64,000 nucleotides of DNA from Ecdyonurus torrentis (lineage: Eukaryota; Arthropoda; Insecta; Ephemeroptera; Heptageniidae). Shown piece by piece: positions 53,851 through 64,000 of the stretch; the stretch's first letter is position 1; each line of letters opens with the position of its first letter. The stretch is from contig OX439131.1 in the NCBI GenBank assembly GCA_949318235.1, forward strand, positions 40,204,014 through 40,268,013, given 5' to 3'. A program made the translations under genes and the position numbers. The notes beneath the pieces are model-generated. The model ran no database searches, was not told the origin of the DNA, and saw only the letters and a program-made list of their open reading frames with translations.

Positions 53851-55413
53851 TACATAGTAAAAAAACGAGTATTTCAATGTTCAAATTTTACAGTGGGATA
53901 CTCTTCACCAATCCAAAATTTTGATACATTAATTAAGGACTTACAAAAAAGACAATGTGAGAATTCCAGTAAAATAATTATTATTTAAAGTTACAATTAA
54001 ATTTGAATAATCAAACACTTATAAAGTACAAAGAAATTCTAGCCATGACAATAACAAAATGTAATTGCTTTCTAAAAAGGAACACAATATACATATTGAT
54101 TTATAAACCTATAACAATAACATAACTATATTCTTAATATTTTGTCAGTATTTGAAAATCATATTGTATGCTGTTATGATATATTAATATCCTTTCTATG
54201 TTTATTATTATTATCATTTAGTTCAGCTTTTCTAAAATAATAATAATTCTGAGCTTAAAATATATTTTTTTTTCCTTATCACTGACAATAAAAGCTATAT
54301 TAAAATATTATAAGAAAACAAACAGCACCAATATATTATATATGTATATTTTTTTATACCTCAAACATTCAGTCTAGCATATTGCCACCATGGCACAATG
54401 AAGCTAGTCAACATTATTTGGAAAATGCAGGAGGGAGAAAGGTATCTAATCCTGCATGATATGCAAACACTATCAGTCATACCAAACTTACAATAATAAG
54501 AGTACAATATAATATATGCCCATAATATATTGGCATTCAGTAGAACAGTTCACAAAAACGCACTGGTCCCTATAAAATCTAAATGAATTACTCACTAAAT
54601 AAATTAAGTTAATAGCCTAAAATAAGCATAACAAATTATTTTGCAATAAAATAGATATTTATATCTGATATTTGTGATGAAAATGCAAATACAATAAACC
54701 TTTGATTTTGTGAAATGGCAATTTTCAGGTTCTAACGTGAATTCACGTTATTGAGAGTTTACTGTATACAGCACAATACAGCATGTAAACTATATGAAAA
54801 GGGCATTAAAAAATAAAAGAAAGTAAAAGATTACTGCAATAATATCAGCATATTAGAAGATGCTCCCGAGTAGTGATATTTTTTTTCCACGACCAACTGC
54901 GTTCCTCAATCCAAATTACTTTGATGTTACTATGTGATAGACGAGGACTGGCAAATCAACCATGCATGTGGCATACAATTGCATTTTTTTTATTTAACAT
55001 AATGTTGTACACCTGTGGCTGTAGCCTATACCTATGTAAGAGACTTTTGGTGTTTCAGTAAAAAAATTTAAAATTTAGGTTTTCTGCACCAAAAATTCAA
55101 AATACACAATTTGGAAAGTGGACAAAAATATTTTTGTAATGCTATTCTCTACAAAAGGTTTTTCATATTAAATTTGCTTTCCTTTAATATTGATTTACAG
55201 TACACACCAGCTAAGGATGCGACTAATAAGAGAACACCTAAAAACTCTCCATTTAGTTAACATTACTCCACCTCCTAACGACCTTGAGTGCTTGAGTGTC
55301 TATTGGCTTGTAGCTCGATTTTGATTAATCGCAAACATCTTTAGATGGCACAGACTGTAATTGGGGTTTAAGTTTTATAACAAGTGTGTATGATCTTAAA
55401 GCCGGAGCCACAA

Positions 55414-55549
55414 TGGCACCTAAATATTATTTAGTCCCACACTTTATCATTAGATGTCATACAATTCATGTTTACATATTTTTATGACATCTAATGATAA
55501 AGTGTGGGACTAAATAATATTATATATTTTAAATAATATTTAGGTGCCA
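55414..55549. mobile_element. Palindromic MITE, about 136 bp
   Basis: The ends TGGCACCTAAATATTATTTA and the inverted AATATTTAGGTGCCA bound arms that pair through GTCCCACACTTTATCATTA and its complement. The right arm has a short AT-rich duplication. No coding capacity is seen. Confidence 0.75.
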
Positions 55550-56302
55550 CAAGCTTGATTATATGCTCTCCAATTGGTCAGTTTTGTGGGCGTGGCCTAT
55601 TTTAGCCAACCACAGGGCTGGAAATCATGCTTCCAGTTTAATTGTGGCCACGGCTTAAACTGAAACTCCAGGAAAAGTGTCAACATGACTTTGCCAGATA
55701 TTTTCTCTAGCACCTCATGCAATAGATCTATTCTAATTATTGTAGTATTTTTGCTGAAAATTAGCAAAGTCGAGTCTGGCATGCATTTTTGTTTTTTACT
55801 TTACTTTTTGGCGGGGAAAAAAATCACAATTTTGACTGATGTACTGAAAGTCTATCATATGTACTACATAAATCCTGGATATTTATGCCCAGAAATGAAT
55901 GAACAATGTTCATTTTAAACTTCTCAAGCAGAGCAATTTATATCCTATTATTTTGACTATAGAGCATTTTGACACCTTGTTAAGTCAAGAGGAGGTTAAA
56001 GACTCACATTTAAAGGATTGTTGAAAAGGTCACTAATAAAAATATTTTCTTTTACAATGCAAAATAAAGAGCAAATGTGTTATGTGCCTATTTTAATCCA
56101 AAAATTACCTGAAATTTATGTAAAACTAAAAACTTAACCTAATTCATTCATTCTCATTTCATTACATGGCAAAACTAAAGCAAATTCATTGCAATTCTAA
56201 ACAGACAAGGAAGTACCAGGTTTTGTGAAACTGCTATTTTGTTGGGGGTATATTAATCACTGTGGCAAAAATATTTCAGTCTTTTAGAATTGAGAGAGGA
56301 TT

Positions 56303-57699
56303 TCAAGCTCTTGCAAGGTTCAAGTCATCTTGGTTTGGTGGTGGGCTTGGTTCAGATGCTGGAGTGTTTACTAAGATGTCAGTCTCAGTGGTGTCAGTGT
56401 CTCCACCTTGGCATCGACACAGTCTGTCCAGCTTACGTATCAAAGGCATAAATGTTACTCCATTGTACAGACACATGCCAATGATAAGTAGCACAAAGCC
56501 AACAATCTGGAATAATAACAATATGCATTATGTATAGAAGACGTGCAAAAGTAGTTTTAGAGATAAAATATTGGAGTCCAACATACTAACAAAATGTACC
56601 TTGATAACTTTGCGTTTCCGTATTGATTTGATATGCTTTTGTATAGGGGCATGAAGGGGCTAGAACTTGGAGTTACAAAATTGTCTCAATGTTGAATTTA
56701 TATGTACCCTATTAAACGTCATAGCTTTTGTTTTCTTAAATTTCAAGCAATTTGTCATTTTTTTTTATCTGAATTACTTGAAAGTACAGGAAAGGGATGT
56801 GATAACTTTTAAGTTACAAAAAAAAAAAAATAATAAAAAAAAAAAAACAAAAAAAAATTAACACAAGGAAAAAAAAAAAAACAAAAAAACAGAGAGCTGC
56901 TTCACTCACCCTTATGAAAGCATGTTAAATTAAGACAGAAACACAAAGCTATCTGCTAGCGCTTTTTTTTTTTTTTTTTTTTTACTGCCTACTTTAGCAA
57001 ACCTCCTAATACACATAATATCACAAACATTTTAGTACACCTGAAAAGATGCATGATGGCAGTTTAAAATAAAGATGAGTTCTAACAAAAAGAGGAAGGA
57101 AAAAAAATTGAACACAGTAATTTAATTAGTTTAAAAGTAAACAAACACTCCCTCTATTTGTATATTACGTCATTACAATAATACTAGTAATGCAGTCAAG
57201 TACAGTATTTTAAATAACCATGTAAGTCACATCAAAATAACTTGTAATTTCTTACCTGTAGCCAATGGAACATCTGCCATCCCAAGCCTAGTGTCACAAC
57301 CCAGATGACAAGAGTGCGGACAGAGTCCAAAACCATTCGAGTTGTGGCTGACAGCTCTTTGGTAACACTCACACCAGCAAAATTGAAGAATGCAATGCTG
57401 ATCACAGTACCTGGAAAATAGTAATAATTTGTTAGAAACAAAAAATATTTTAAGAATATTACAAATTATTCAAATTATTGTCTGGTAACAAATTACCTAA
57501 GAATGCGCAGATCAACAGAGGATTATTGCCAAGTTGTTGCAAGCCATCCAGAGCATCTTCCAGGACACCACGAGGATTGCCACTAAATGGAGGACCAACA
57601 TGAAGAAAATAGAAGGGAACTAGAAGCAAACCAAGAAAGGAAAATCCAAATACTCCTTCCCAACCAACTGCCTGAAAAGCAAGACAAAAATTGTATAGT

Positions 57700-57737
<38 letters not shown>

Positions 57738-59845
57738 TTAATGCGATTATTAAACATAGCCATTTTAAAGTTTGATTAAATAATTTTTACCTGCAGTGCT
57801 GGAATGTTATGCTTGTTAATAAACTTTTCTTCATAGACCATTTGAGTAGCAGTGATCACCTGGGCCAGGACAATCAACTCATCTCCAGTAATGACATCAT
57901 TACGTCCATGATGACCTTCAGAGCCTGCCTTGCTTACAAAGTCCGACAGACCAACTACTACCAACCCAGATAAAACGGCACCAATACCAGCCCATTCACG
58001 CCACTTCAAAATTCTCTCCAAAAATGCCACTGAGAGTAAGCCAGTAAAGACAATCACAGATCCTGGAAAATAGGGATTATTATTTTATGATGACATCAGC
58101 TAAATTTATTCAGTCTCTTACTTGGTGAGACATTTAATGTATTTGCAAAATTGGCTTTTACATACCTCTCAACATTTGGAAAGATGAAGCATAGGTGAGA
58201 TTAAGACCAATATACATAACAGATGTTGCAAACATATCACAAAGAGCAGGTGGCAAAAATATAAACGGATTGAAGTTCTGATTGCCTCTTAGAATCTGCA
58301 GCTCATTTTCACTGCCATCCTGGAAGACAATATTACCAGTTGCAATATAAATGTAAATTGCATAAATATATAATTAGGAAAAAATCGACTTTGCGATAGG
58401 TTGATAATTAAAAGATAGATAGAAACACATAAAAAAGAGAGGTAAAAGATTTTTGGGGAATGGGAGATAATGAGCTTAGTTCAGGGACCCCGCAAAAGAG
58501 AGAGAAAAATATTCAAACCCAGGCCGAAATATGACGCATAGTGCGCCGTATGCACGGTGGTATGAACTAGAAGCTCGTAAGCAAATAGAGATTAGTTAAT
58601 TAACTAGAGGTTTTTTTTGGCTTACAAAAGTAAATTAATTAGCAAAAACGTCACACCAAAATACTTGGCGCGACTCTCTCTAACCATGGACAACAACAAA
58701 GGCCGAAACAGCGTTGTCCATGGTTAGAGAGAGTCGCACCAAGTATTTTGGTGTGACGTTTTTGCTAATTAATTTACTTTGGTAAGCCAAAAAAATCCTC
58801 TAATTAATTAACTAATCTCTATTTGCTTACAAGCTTCTAGTTCATACCACCGTGCATACGGCGCACTATACGTCATATTTCTAGAGACCCTTAACAGAGA
58901 AGAGACAACCTCATGTTTTAGGCAGCCCTGCATTACATCAGGTTAGCAAACATTACAGGAAGGCCTGTGGCGTCGGAACCAATCAGATTTGAGAGATTGT
59001 TAGGGTAGCCAATCAGAACGCTAGAAAGTTTGGGTACTTTTAGCGGGCCTTTCAAAACAATGTATTGCAGGTTTGCCTAAAACATGAGGTTGTCGCTTCT
59101 CTGTTAAGGGTCTCTACATATTTCGGCCTGGGTTTGAATATTTTTCTCTCTCTTTTGCGGGGTCCCTGAACTAAGCTCATTATCTCCCATTCCCCAAAAA
59201 TCTTTTACCTCTCTTTTTTATGTGTTTCTATCTATCTTTTAATTATCAATTGCATAAATATATTAGTCTTTTAAATTGTTATGTTTTACCTGTCTCCTTG
59301 TGGCAAAGAAATAAATTATCTTGAAAGCAATAAGACAGAGTATTTCTCCCAGAAACATTCCACACGCTTGTAAGAATGGATGAACAAATGGTCTATTTGT
59401 TCCATCACTACCAACGGAGGTCATTTGATCAGCCCATCTGTAAATTAATAAATTTAAAAATAAGTATGTGGAAGCCTTTTATAATAAATTAAGTTGTGGC
59501 ACACTGTTTTGACAACAGCCTATGGTACTATATGTACATGTACACACCTCGATCCCGAATAAATCTGACCGAAGCGTCAATCTCTCCAAACCAATCGGGC
59601 GGTCAGATTTATTTGGGAGGAGGAGGGGGTGGGGTGTAAAAGCATGCAGGTGCAGGGCCATAAGAATGCGGGCTATAGAATCATTATCAGTCATACGTAA
59701 GGGTCATACTAGTTTGGTAGTATTTATTCTGAATCTGCGTCTCTGCAGCATCACACTATAAAACTTACTTTGTTGAAAGTGTGTTGATCGATCCAGTAAA
59801 GACCATGACCACGGCAAGAAGAATTTGGAATTTAGTCCAAGCCAT
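56303..59845 (-). CDS. SLC35F6: Solute carrier family 35 member F6-like transporter
   Basis: SLC35F6 (also called ANT2-binding protein) belongs to the drug/metabolite transporter superfamily and is reported on mitochondrial and lysosomal membranes; its substrate is not settled. Seven exons join in frame to 394 residues (human 371): 59845-59769, 59437-59290, 58319-58166, 58062-57791, 57671-57497, 57410-57256, 56506-56303. The start MAWTKFQ matches the family start MAWTKYQ. Recognisable blocks in order are GSINTLS, FMLRG-type SSFQMLRG, SVIVFTGLLSVAFL, SGLVVVGLSDFVSK, VITGDELIVLAQVI, YEEKFINKHN, GNPRGVLEDALD, FFNFAGVSVTKELSATT and TRMVLDSVRTLVIW. About ten hydrophobic helices are seen. The C-terminal tail is Pro/Asp/Thr-rich. 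Intron 2 carries two nested transposons. Confidence 0.95.
58357..59263. mobile_element. Large palindromic element in SLC35F6 intron 2 (with nested insertion)
   Basis: The palindrome runs from 58401 (TTGATAATTAAAAGATAGAT) to its inverted end at 59249, centred near 58701 around CCATGGACAAC / GTTGTCCATGG. The left arm is about 295 bp; the right arm is the same plus a 243-bp insertion (235-bp element and 8-bp duplication). A 15-bp direct repeat ATTGCATAAATATAT lies at 58357-58371 and 59249-59263 and could be an unusually long target duplication or chance. No coding frame is present. Confidence 0.85.
58882..59116. mobile_element. hAT-like MITE, 235 bp, 8-bp target duplication
   Basis: The terminal inverted repeats are about 42 bp with one mismatch, starting TAGAGACCCTTAACAGAGAA. 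The flanks are exact 8-bp duplications, CATATTTC at 58874-58881 and 59117-59124. The uninterrupted left arm of the host palindrome shows the pre-insertion sequence with a single copy. The TAGAG terminus and 8-bp duplication are the hallmarks of hAT elements. It has no transposase. Confidence 0.92.
59552..59620. mobile_element. Small MITE, family C (copy 2)
   Basis: CCCGAATAAATCTGACCG and the inverted CGGTCAGATTTATTTGGG bound about 65 bp in SLC35F6 intron 1. It is a shorter relative of the copy at 47236-47331. Confidence 0.7.
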
Positions 59846-60386
59846 TTTCTATAAAAAATATTAACACATTTATTATAGAGAAACAGAGAATAATCTATAC
59901 AGTGTCTCTTGAAAAAATTTATACATATGTACAGTACATGATAACATATTTAGGCTTAATTCAAAGGCTCTTTAATTCATATAGGGGCGAGAGTAAGATA
60001 GAAATGCCACTGTTCTTATAGAACATCAATGTATTATTAAGATTCTCATAATTATTCTGATATATTTTACACATGCATTATTATTCATGAGTTCATGAGC
60101 ACATTTTTCTCTTTCAATCTGCGAGTTCCTATTCCTCCTATCGCCCTTGATCGCTCATGACAACATAACCGACATAACTTACCTAATACAAACGCTGATA
60201 AGGACGGTAAGGTTTTACTTTAAAATAAACTGAGTTTTAGGTCTCGTGACAATGACTAAGCTTGCACTATTTCAACATAACAATTATCTTAAACTCGTGA
60301 CAATAACATTGAGATTTGCACCAGCAACTTGTAATCTGTCAAAAAGTCAAAGAACTTCTACATTTGCCAGCTGACAAGATAAAATT

Positions 60387-60405
60387 TTTTCGCGCGCCGG
60401 GAAAA
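60387..60405. promoter_or_regulatory. Overlapping E2F-like sites, TTTTCGCGCGCCGGGAAAA
   Basis: Two facing matches to the E2F consensus TTTSSCGC share a GC core in an AT-rich setting, about 540 bp upstream of the SLC35F6 start codon. The position suggests a promoter element of SLC35F6; the role is inferred. Confidence 0.4.
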
Positions 60406-60596
60406 TTTAAATCCATTTAAATATTAATCGAGCGAGCAAATTATGCCCAATTACTAAATGCAAAACAAAAACACAATTAGCAAAATAGTTCTATTTATCA
60501 AGAAACTATTTTCTTATCCATTTCATTTGGCTACACATATTGTTTTTCTATTCAGCATAAAATAGGATTTTTTTTATTTTTTATTATTATTGTTCT

Positions 60597-60783
60597 ACCG
60601 AGTGGTCTGGCCCTCAAGGAGACTCATCCACAAAAGGGGTGTAACACCCTCTAGGGGTCTCAAAAGTAGGTGTAATACCATGATACCATGTAATATACTC
60701 GTTATGCCCCTTTAAGGAGCCCAAGAGTGGCCCCCAATCACGGAAAGCCAGCGGACTAACTCTTATGGCCAGTCCGAGCCTGA
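60597..60783. mobile_element. Relative of the 19-kb hAT-like repeat
   Basis: It shares GGGGTGTAACA, GGAGCCCAAG and the end TCTTATGGCCAGTCCGAGCCTG with the element at 19007-19194, in the same order and over a similar length. The left end is degraded and the target duplication is unclear. Confidence 0.55.
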
Positions 60784-61088
60784 TTCTGTACAAATGATAC
60801 CAAGATAATAAATAAGGTACATAGCCTATTTTTATATATGAAGCGTATATTTGTTGATCACAAATAATCCAAATATATAGTTATATAAAAAAAAACATGC
60901 ACAGAACTGCACTGAAAAACATGTCAAGATAAAAAAAAAAGGAACCAATACAAATACAATGTATTTTAACAATGCAAAATTAGAAAACAAAATGTCATTT
61001 TGTTTTGAATGAAAATATTTCAAGGGAATCAAATTTAGAAAGGGATGTAATATACAAAGGGGAAAGAGGCAGGGGTTATATAGCATGG

Positions 61089-63072
61089 TTAAGCTTCGGA
61101 GGAATTGACACTCTCCATAATAGTGTCTAGGAGTACAGGCCGTTGCTCTGGAGGTGGCTCTGGAATAGTAGCTGTATTTAAATGTTAAGGAAAAACTTAA
61201 ATAAAAATGCACATCAAAAACACTGGCAATAATAATAATAATAAAAAATAAAAAAAATAAAATAAAATAAAACGAAACTTATGATATAAGTTTTGCAAGA
61301 CAATTTAGAGCACTGTGTATTGAAAATTAATGAATTAATGCAAAGCGAGATTCTCTAATTTTGATATTCATAATGGTAGGGGGGTTCATATTAATTCACT
61401 AGCCATTGCTAGGACATTTTTTGTGTGAAAAGAATTTAAAAGGACAGAATTCTTGTGCAAATACAATCCAAATATCATCACGACCAAAATCTCTGGCTGC
61501 AAGCATTTTGTCCCTATCTGTTCCTATTGCATGCTTTATAAAAGGTATAGTACATTTTTTGGGGGGCGCAAGGTAAGAGGTTTTCAAACAAGTCTAATTA
61601 AGGCTAAATATTTTAAAATTTGCTTAAAAAGGATATTTGTAGAGCAAAGTGCAGAGTCCTGTTCCCATAGGCATAGGGTTGCCCATGATGATGCTTTCAC
61701 TGACACCACTCAAGGTGTCTTTTTGGCCATAGAAGGCTGCATCAAATAAGTGGTCTGACGTTTTCTCGAACTAAAAAAAAAAAAAAGGATAAATCAATAA
61801 AAATATACCACTGTGGTTGGAAATAATAAATGATAAGGTATGGATACAGGAAACCAACTAGAGCTTTACAATAGTATAGTGATTTCCTATAGTCAGGGGA
61901 AAATTCTTGTTAGTGCAGAGATGATAAAAAATGCATGTTAGTTAGTTAGCTTTTGGTACAAGACTCCCAAAAGAAAAGAAATGTAAGAAGCTTCTTTAGT
62001 CCTTACAGACTTGGAGAAAAATGAACAAACCAATGTGTAATAAGGTATATAAAACACTATTTTAAACTTGTGCCAAAATTATTGCCAGAAGTCTTATGCC
62101 AAAAGCTATCTAACATGTGTCATGCATTACCTCTGTGCTAACAAGAATTTTCACCAAACTAAAAGACACAACTTCACTGTGGATATATATGGAACCCCTG
62201 ACATGTGGAGGCCCTTGCTGATATCCTCTATCCTATCCTTTAAATTTAATATATAAAATTAATTTTGAAGATAATCACAAAACAAATAAAAGGTATAAAC
62301 CCTTAACAAAAGAGACAAGATTTGAGTTTTAATATTTTGCTACACAATTGTATTCTTACCTGAAATTGTGGCACTAATATATCTATGTTTCCTCGTCTAA
62401 ACTCATCTACACTTTCCAGTTTTGCGACAAAATGACTATCTACACTTTCCACTGTCGAGCATCTGCAATGTTAAGTGAATGGCCGCTAGTCCAGTTACAA
62501 AGTTGATAGTGTATATAGTTATTTTGTTGCAAAGCTGGAAAGTGTACATGCTCGCTTTTGACGCAGAAGCATCAATATGCTGTCTTTCTGTCTCCTTTGT
62601 AAAGCACCATAATCTTGTACAATTCTACATATTTCTAACAAACGTATACTCACAGAGGCTAACATAAGTACAGATTCCTTAATCTTCTCTAATCCAAAGC
62701 GAGTCATGCCATGAATATCTCCTTGAGATGTCATTAGATCAGCCAGTAACATGAGATGACGTACATCAAGGGTAATTCCATAGTCTTGCATGGTTAGACG
62801 TATTTCTTTAATAATTGTAGCTCTACAGACAGAGATAATATGTTGCATTAGATTCTTGTTACATTTATTGATTCTAAGTTAGCATTTTACCTTGCTGCTT
62901 CAATGCCTAGTACGTTGCGCACCTCCATGATGTTGTTGGATGATGTCTTTCTCCAGTTGATACCCTGAGTAGCAAGCACATCTCGGAGACCCTGTCCTTC
63001 AATAGCAAGCTCCAGCTTACTGTTGTCTTTCTCACTGTGGGTGATCACTGCGCGGTTCACAGTGGATATACC
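61089..63072 (-). CDS. POLR3A: RNA polymerase III largest subunit, C-terminal part
   Basis: RPC1/POLR3A is the catalytic largest subunit of RNA polymerase III (tRNA, 5S rRNA and U6 transcription). Only the last four coding exons lie in the window: 63072-62891, 62822-62654, 61770-61637, 61173-61089, joining in frame to 189 residues plus stop. The sequence follows human RPC1 from GISTVNRAV through [76 protein letters not shown] and [11 protein letters not shown], to the C-terminus ending MESVNSSEA. The acceptor at 63073 has a weak pyrimidine tract. The earlier exons must lie beyond position 64000. The last intron (61174-61636) is a U12-type AT-AC intron. Confidence 0.93.
61174..61636 (-). other. 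U12-type AT-AC intron in POLR3A
   Basis: The intron begins ATATCCTTTT, a perfect minor-spliceosome donor, and ends ...AATAC. A perfect TTCCTTAAC branch site lies at 61192-61184, its adenosine 11 nt before the end. No GT donor is available: reading through gives a stop four codons later. Splicing at AA/ATATCC and AC/AGCT restores LLYKATIPEPP, matching the human LLHKAD junction in phase. Confidence 0.92.
62408..62546. mobile_element. Palindromic MITE in POLR3A intron, about 139 bp
   Basis: The ends TACACTTTCCAGTTTTGC and GCAAAGCTGGAAAGTGTA pair, and the inverted similarity continues through ACAAAATGACTAT. It is located between the exons at 61770 and 62654. Confidence 0.7.
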
Positions 63073-63809
63073 CTGGATCATTATGCTTAATTAATATTTA
63101 AAAAACAAAAACAACATAGTATACACAATTAATACAGTATAGAAAACTGAGAGTGATATACTGATCTTCTCAAGTCAAAGTAAACAAAATGAACATTTCA
63201 AATTCTCTGAGAGTGGAGCATGTATACAGTACACTCAATAAATCCCATAGCAGATGATTACACTTTACAGATTTGAGATGCAGAAGCACTTCTACACGTT
63301 TCAAATTTACACTGGTTTTGGAATTCTACATTTGAACTAACTACATCTAGTAATTTACATCTAGGAAATTGATATATTTTTTATCTCATAAATAATTAGA
63401 AATAAAATTTAAATAATAAACTATCTTTAATTCAAAATTTTCATTAAGAAATACTTGATTACAATGTCACCTATACTTGACTCAAAAAACCTCAGCCAAT
63501 TTATCGTTTTAGTTTACCACTAATGTATCGCCCATTTTCTCGTGCGCATTTCACAGGGGAACGGCTGGGCGATACCGTAAAAGGTCGAACGGCAGGTAGC
63601 TCAGGCTTTTTGAGGCGCATAATATATATATTTTTTTCTCTTGATTTTTTTTTTCTAAACTCAAATTATTAATACGCTACTCTAAAATTAAAACAAAACA
63701 AAGATTATTACAAAAGTATACATGAAGCTGATGTACTTGCATTTTAATAATTTTATGTGATTAAAAAAATTGGGTTGTTAATATTTAATTCATCTTCCAA
63801 AAGAAAGGG

Positions 63810-63874
<65 letters not shown>

Positions 63875-64000
63875 CTAATTTATGAGCTCTCTAATTTATG
63901 ATAATTTATTTATTTTGAGAGTCTTAAATTTAAGCCTCCAATTATTGTATTTCTTAAGTACCCCAGGTCCTGAACTGAAACAAGAATCAATCTTGGCAGT
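63073..64000. other. POLR3A intron, AT-rich
   Basis: No further POLR3A exon is recognised. A short degenerate inverted repeat (CTCAAAAAACCTCAGCC near 63481 and GGCTTTTTGAG near 63604) bounds a GC-richer block and may be an old MITE. An (AG)n microsatellite lies at about 63813-63871. Confidence 0.5.
63813..63871. repeat. (AG)n microsatellite
   Basis: This is an uninterrupted run of about 29 AG dinucleotides. Confidence 0.95.

Larger units (their letters stand above)
51949..56302. other. Convergent spacer between MRPS26 and SLC35F6
   Basis: Both flanking genes end here. No coding exon is recognised. The stretch holds T-rich runs (52013-52039, 52297-52320), a nested MITE pair (53440-53850), a palindromic MITE (55414-55549) and a perfect 14-bp palindrome ACGTGAATTCACGT (about 54736). 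Confidence 0.55.
59846..61088. other. SLC35F6 5' flank and POLR3A 3' flank
   Basis: No coding exon is seen. The left part should hold the SLC35F6 promoter, the right part the POLR3A 3'UTR. An E2F-like site (60387-60405) and a hAT-like repeat (60597-60783) are listed separately. Confidence 0.5.

Noticed and set aside
58401..59249. Inverted repeat as a bacterial-type or CRISPR-like array
   Set aside because: It is one large palindrome with a nested transposon in an animal intron; there are no regular repeat-spacer units.
60597..60783. tRNA-derived SINE
   Set aside because: I could not find convincing A and B boxes or a poly-A tail, and the paired copy at 19 kb has inverted ends and an approximate 8-bp duplication, which fits a hAT element better.
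61637..61770. POLR3A ending at the in-frame TAA just after the exon at 61637
   Set aside because: The AT-AC junction restores the conserved C-terminal sequence in phase, with a perfect U12 donor and branch site, so the TAA is intronic.

Overview
This is an AT-rich, intron-rich animal genomic window. Six protein-coding genes can be assembled exon by exon. An arthropod is the best guess, and a crustacean is plausible. The reasons are a pickpocket-type DEG/ENaC channel with the FCExTSLHGL signature, a one-to-one calsyntenin, short introns, long poly-A/T runs and a dense load of small palindromic transposons. The species cannot be named from sequence alone.

Layout. 1-8465 is almost gene-free and holds one palindromic MITE and an isolated cluster of exon-like sequence near 2.3-2.5 kb. 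8466-15251 (minus) is a complete calsyntenin gene: 17 coding exons, 978 residues, plus a 3'UTR intron. 15252-22548 is AT-rich spacer with several small inverted-repeat elements. 22549-28608 (minus) is an RNF207-like RING/B-box gene of about 1066 residues. 28609-34905 is spacer dominated by a 1.78-kb terminal-inverted-repeat element. 34906-38402 (minus) is a complete five-exon PDE6D (147 residues). 38403-42006 is spacer with microsatellites and MITEs. 42007-48463 (plus) is a DEG/ENaC channel gene whose N-terminal exon was not found; one intron carries a 1.24-kb near-perfect palindrome. 50016-51948 (plus) is mitochondrial ribosomal protein mS26 (MRPS26). 56303-59845 (minus) is a complete seven-exon SLC35F6. 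61089-63072 (minus) is the C-terminal end of POLR3A, whose other exons lie beyond the window. The genes look like an ordinary gene-sized neighbourhood, not a functional cluster.

The most notable signals concern splicing and mobile DNA. (1) The last POLR3A intron has a textbook U12-type AT-AC structure: ATATCCTTT donor, TTCCTTAAC branch site and AC end, and the protein only joins correctly if it is used. (2) Two cases of transposon-in-transposon nesting can be resolved to the base from target-site duplications: a hAT-like MITE with an 8-bp duplication inside a large palindrome, and a TAA-target MITE inside another MITE family. (3) A 616-bp-arm hairpin lies inside a DEG/ENaC intron. (4) Calsyntenin has one GC-AG intron and a stop codon whose last base is the last base before a splice donor. 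No CRISPR, phage or bacterial feature is present.
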